Assembly (NCBI GenBank): GCA_947564305.1 | Contig: CANOBT010000223.1 | Coordinates: 1-7,677, forward strand | Source: an uncultured Lachnospiraceae bacterium | GTDB lineage: Bacteria; Bacillota_A; Clostridia; Lachnospirales; Lachnospiraceae | Length of the DNA stretch: 7,677 nt | Direction: 5' to 3' | Shown here: piece after piece, positions 6,791 to 7,677 of the stretch | Numbering within the stretch: position 1 is the stretch's first letter | Layout of the letters: each line of letters starts with the position of its first letter | Notes under the pieces: generated by a model | The model's input: the letters and a program-made list of their open reading frames with translations, nothing else | Database searches by the model: none | What the model was told of the DNA's origin: nothing | Position numbers and translations under genes: made by a program

Positions 6791-6872
6791 GCGTGCGATG
6801 AGAAATAATGCCGGGGATTCACTGATTAAATTGCGGCTTTTTGTGGCTTCCGGCAGATGCGCACGGAGTTAT

Positions 6873-6877
6873 GGAGG
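6873..6877 (+). promoter_or_regulatory. Ribosome binding site fixing the start of the ATPase gene
   Basis: GGAGG stands 7 nt before the ATG at 6885, and an in-frame TGA (6882-6884) directly precedes that ATG. No longer start is therefore possible in this frame. Confidence 0.75.
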
Positions 6878-6884
6878 TGAGTGA

Positions 6885-7677
6885 ATGCAGGGGATAAGAA
6901 TACAGAACCTTTTTGGTCATTTTAATTATGAAATCATATTGTCGGAAGACGGGATGACAATCATAACCGGTCCGAACGGCTTCGGGAAATCGACGATTAT
7001 ACAATGTCTGAATGCGCTGGCAAACAGCGACGTGGAATACTTTTTCAAACTTGACTTCAGAGAAATAGAAATTCTTTCAGAAAATAAGGACAACAATCTC
7101 TTAATCATAAACGATGGTCATTCTCTGGTTATCGGAGGTAACGCTATATTAAGACATGAGCTTCGCTATATGAAGCGCGTATCCCCACGAAGTCATGGGG
7201 TAGATTTGCGGAAATATGATGAAGAGATGAAGGAAAAGATGCAAGGCTACCGTGGTATTTTAAAAAAAATGACGCAAGCTGTGGGAGAGATAAGGTATAT
7301 CAAGGAGCAGCGCCTTATTATTGAAGATGCCAGGGAGCGGATAAGGAGGGCCGGAACAGTTGAATATCAAAGGGAATTTGAGCTTGTGCAGGCCGTGGGA
7401 ACTATTCCTGGAAAATTGAAGTCTCAGATTGAAAGGGCATCCGTGACCTACTCAGATGTAGCGAACGAATTGGACAGTACTTATCCGGAAAGGCTCTTTG
7501 CGGAGCAGGAAGGGATTGATAAGCAAGACTTTGACAGTAAAATTAAGGGGATGCAGGAAAAAGTAGAAAAATTAAGTAAATATGGAATTTCCAGCATTAA
7601 AAGGCTGAATCATATTGAATTCAAAGAAGAAGATGCCAGGGCGTTAAAAATATATTTTGAAGACTTTGACAGAAAAT
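6885..7677 (+). CDS. AAA/SMC-like P-loop ATPase, N-terminal part; 3' end beyond window
   Basis: An open frame from ATG 6885 stays open to the right edge: 264 codons with no stop. The N-terminus is GIRIQNLFGHFNYEIIL (3-19), the opening strands of ABC/RecF/SMC-like ATPases. It leads into TIITGPNGFGKSTII (25-39), a complete Walker A (GPNGFGKST, 29-37) with the catalytic Lys35. After residue 100 the chain is rich in Lys, Glu and Arg and probably forms a helical, coiled-coil-like insertion. The ABC signature, Walker B and any C-terminal domain would lie past the edge. Family members are known as DNA-associated or defence ATPases (OLD-like, RecF-like, or the ATPase of two-gene systems such as PARIS); none is an established polysaccharide enzyme. 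It lies 159 bp after the Wzz-like gene, beyond the strong hairpin, and I found no convincing promoter in that gap. ATPase call firm, biological role open. Confidence 0.82.
   Translation, partial: MQGIRIQNLFGHFNYEIILSEDGMTIITGPNGFGKSTIIQCLNALANSDVEYFFKLDFREIEILSENKDNNLLIINDGHSLVIGGNAILRHELRYMKRVSPRSHGVDLRKYDEEMKEKMQGYRGILKKMTQAVGEIRYIKEQRLIIEDARERIRRAGTVEYQREFELVQAVGTIPGKLKSQIERASVTYSDVANELDSTYPERLFAEQEGIDKQDFDSKIKGMQEKVEKLSKYGISSIKRLNHIEFKEEDARALKIYFEDFDRK

Noticed and set aside
6361..6822. 153-codon minus-strand open frame overlapping the end of the Wzz-like gene and the strong hairpin
   Set aside because: Low-complexity His/Pro/Ser-rich translation, mostly antisense to a real gene, and it would have to be translated through the 19-bp hairpin.
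6809..6855. TGCCGG/CCGGCA inverted repeat in the gap before the ATPase gene
   Set aside because: Only 6 bp of pairing across a 35-nt spacer; too weak to support a structure or operator.
6891..7108. Short minus-strand frames inside the start of the ATPase gene
   Set aside because: Antisense to the P-loop ATPase, which has a clear Walker A, ribosome binding site and start; no features of their own.

Overview
The window is the 3' part of a Wzx/Wzy-type cell-surface polysaccharide (capsule or exopolysaccharide) cluster, followed by the start of an unrelated AAA-type ATPase gene. All genes supported here are on the + strand. Moderate-to-low GC, strong GGAGG-type ribosome binding sites at short spacing, a Gram-positive style Wzz/CpsC-like protein and the gene content suggest a Firmicute, most likely a gut Clostridia member such as a Lachnospiraceae. 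This placement is inference, because no phylogenetic marker is present.

Layout: (1) The left edge cuts a GT-B (GT4-type) glycosyltransferase, of which the C-terminal 152 residues remain. (2) Two GT2 (GT-A) glycosyltransferases follow at 12-13 bp spacing, so the three transferases look co-transcribed. (3) After a 52-bp AT-rich gap with a plausible internal promoter comes a multi-pass membrane protein resembling the Wzy-like oligosaccharide repeat-unit polymerases. (4) After a 50-bp gap holding an AT-rich inverted repeat comes a Wzx-like flippase. (5) A 170-bp intergenic region carries the best promoter in the window (TTGACA-N17-TATTAT) and a leader hairpin. (6) Next is a Wzz/CpsC-like chain-length protein with a C-terminal extension that looks like a degenerate BY-kinase fold without a Walker A motif. 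(7) A 159-bp gap holds a very strong hairpin with a 19-bp stem but no U-tract. (8) Last is a P-loop ATPase with a coiled-coil-like middle, cut by the right edge after 264 codons.

Inferred logic: at least three transferases extend a lipid-linked repeat unit on the cytoplasmic face. Wzx flips it, the Wzy-like enzyme polymerises it outside, and the Wzz-like protein sets chain length from its own promoter. The initiating sugar-phosphate transferase, nucleotide-sugar genes, an active BY-kinase and a tyrosine phosphatase are not in the window and would have to lie upstream or elsewhere. The terminal ATPase is probably not part of polysaccharide synthesis; it resembles ATPases of defence modules, but its partner lies beyond the right edge.

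Composition is mosaic. By hand count, GC is 40% in the first GT2 gene (481-780), 29% in the polymerase (2401-2700), 36-38% in the first part of wzx (3721-4320), 47% in its second half (4501-4800), 46% in the Wzz-like gene (5521-5820) and 40% in the ATPase (6901-7200). I see no RNA genes, CRISPR arrays, transposases or insertion-sequence ends. No gene-free stretch exceeds 170 bp.
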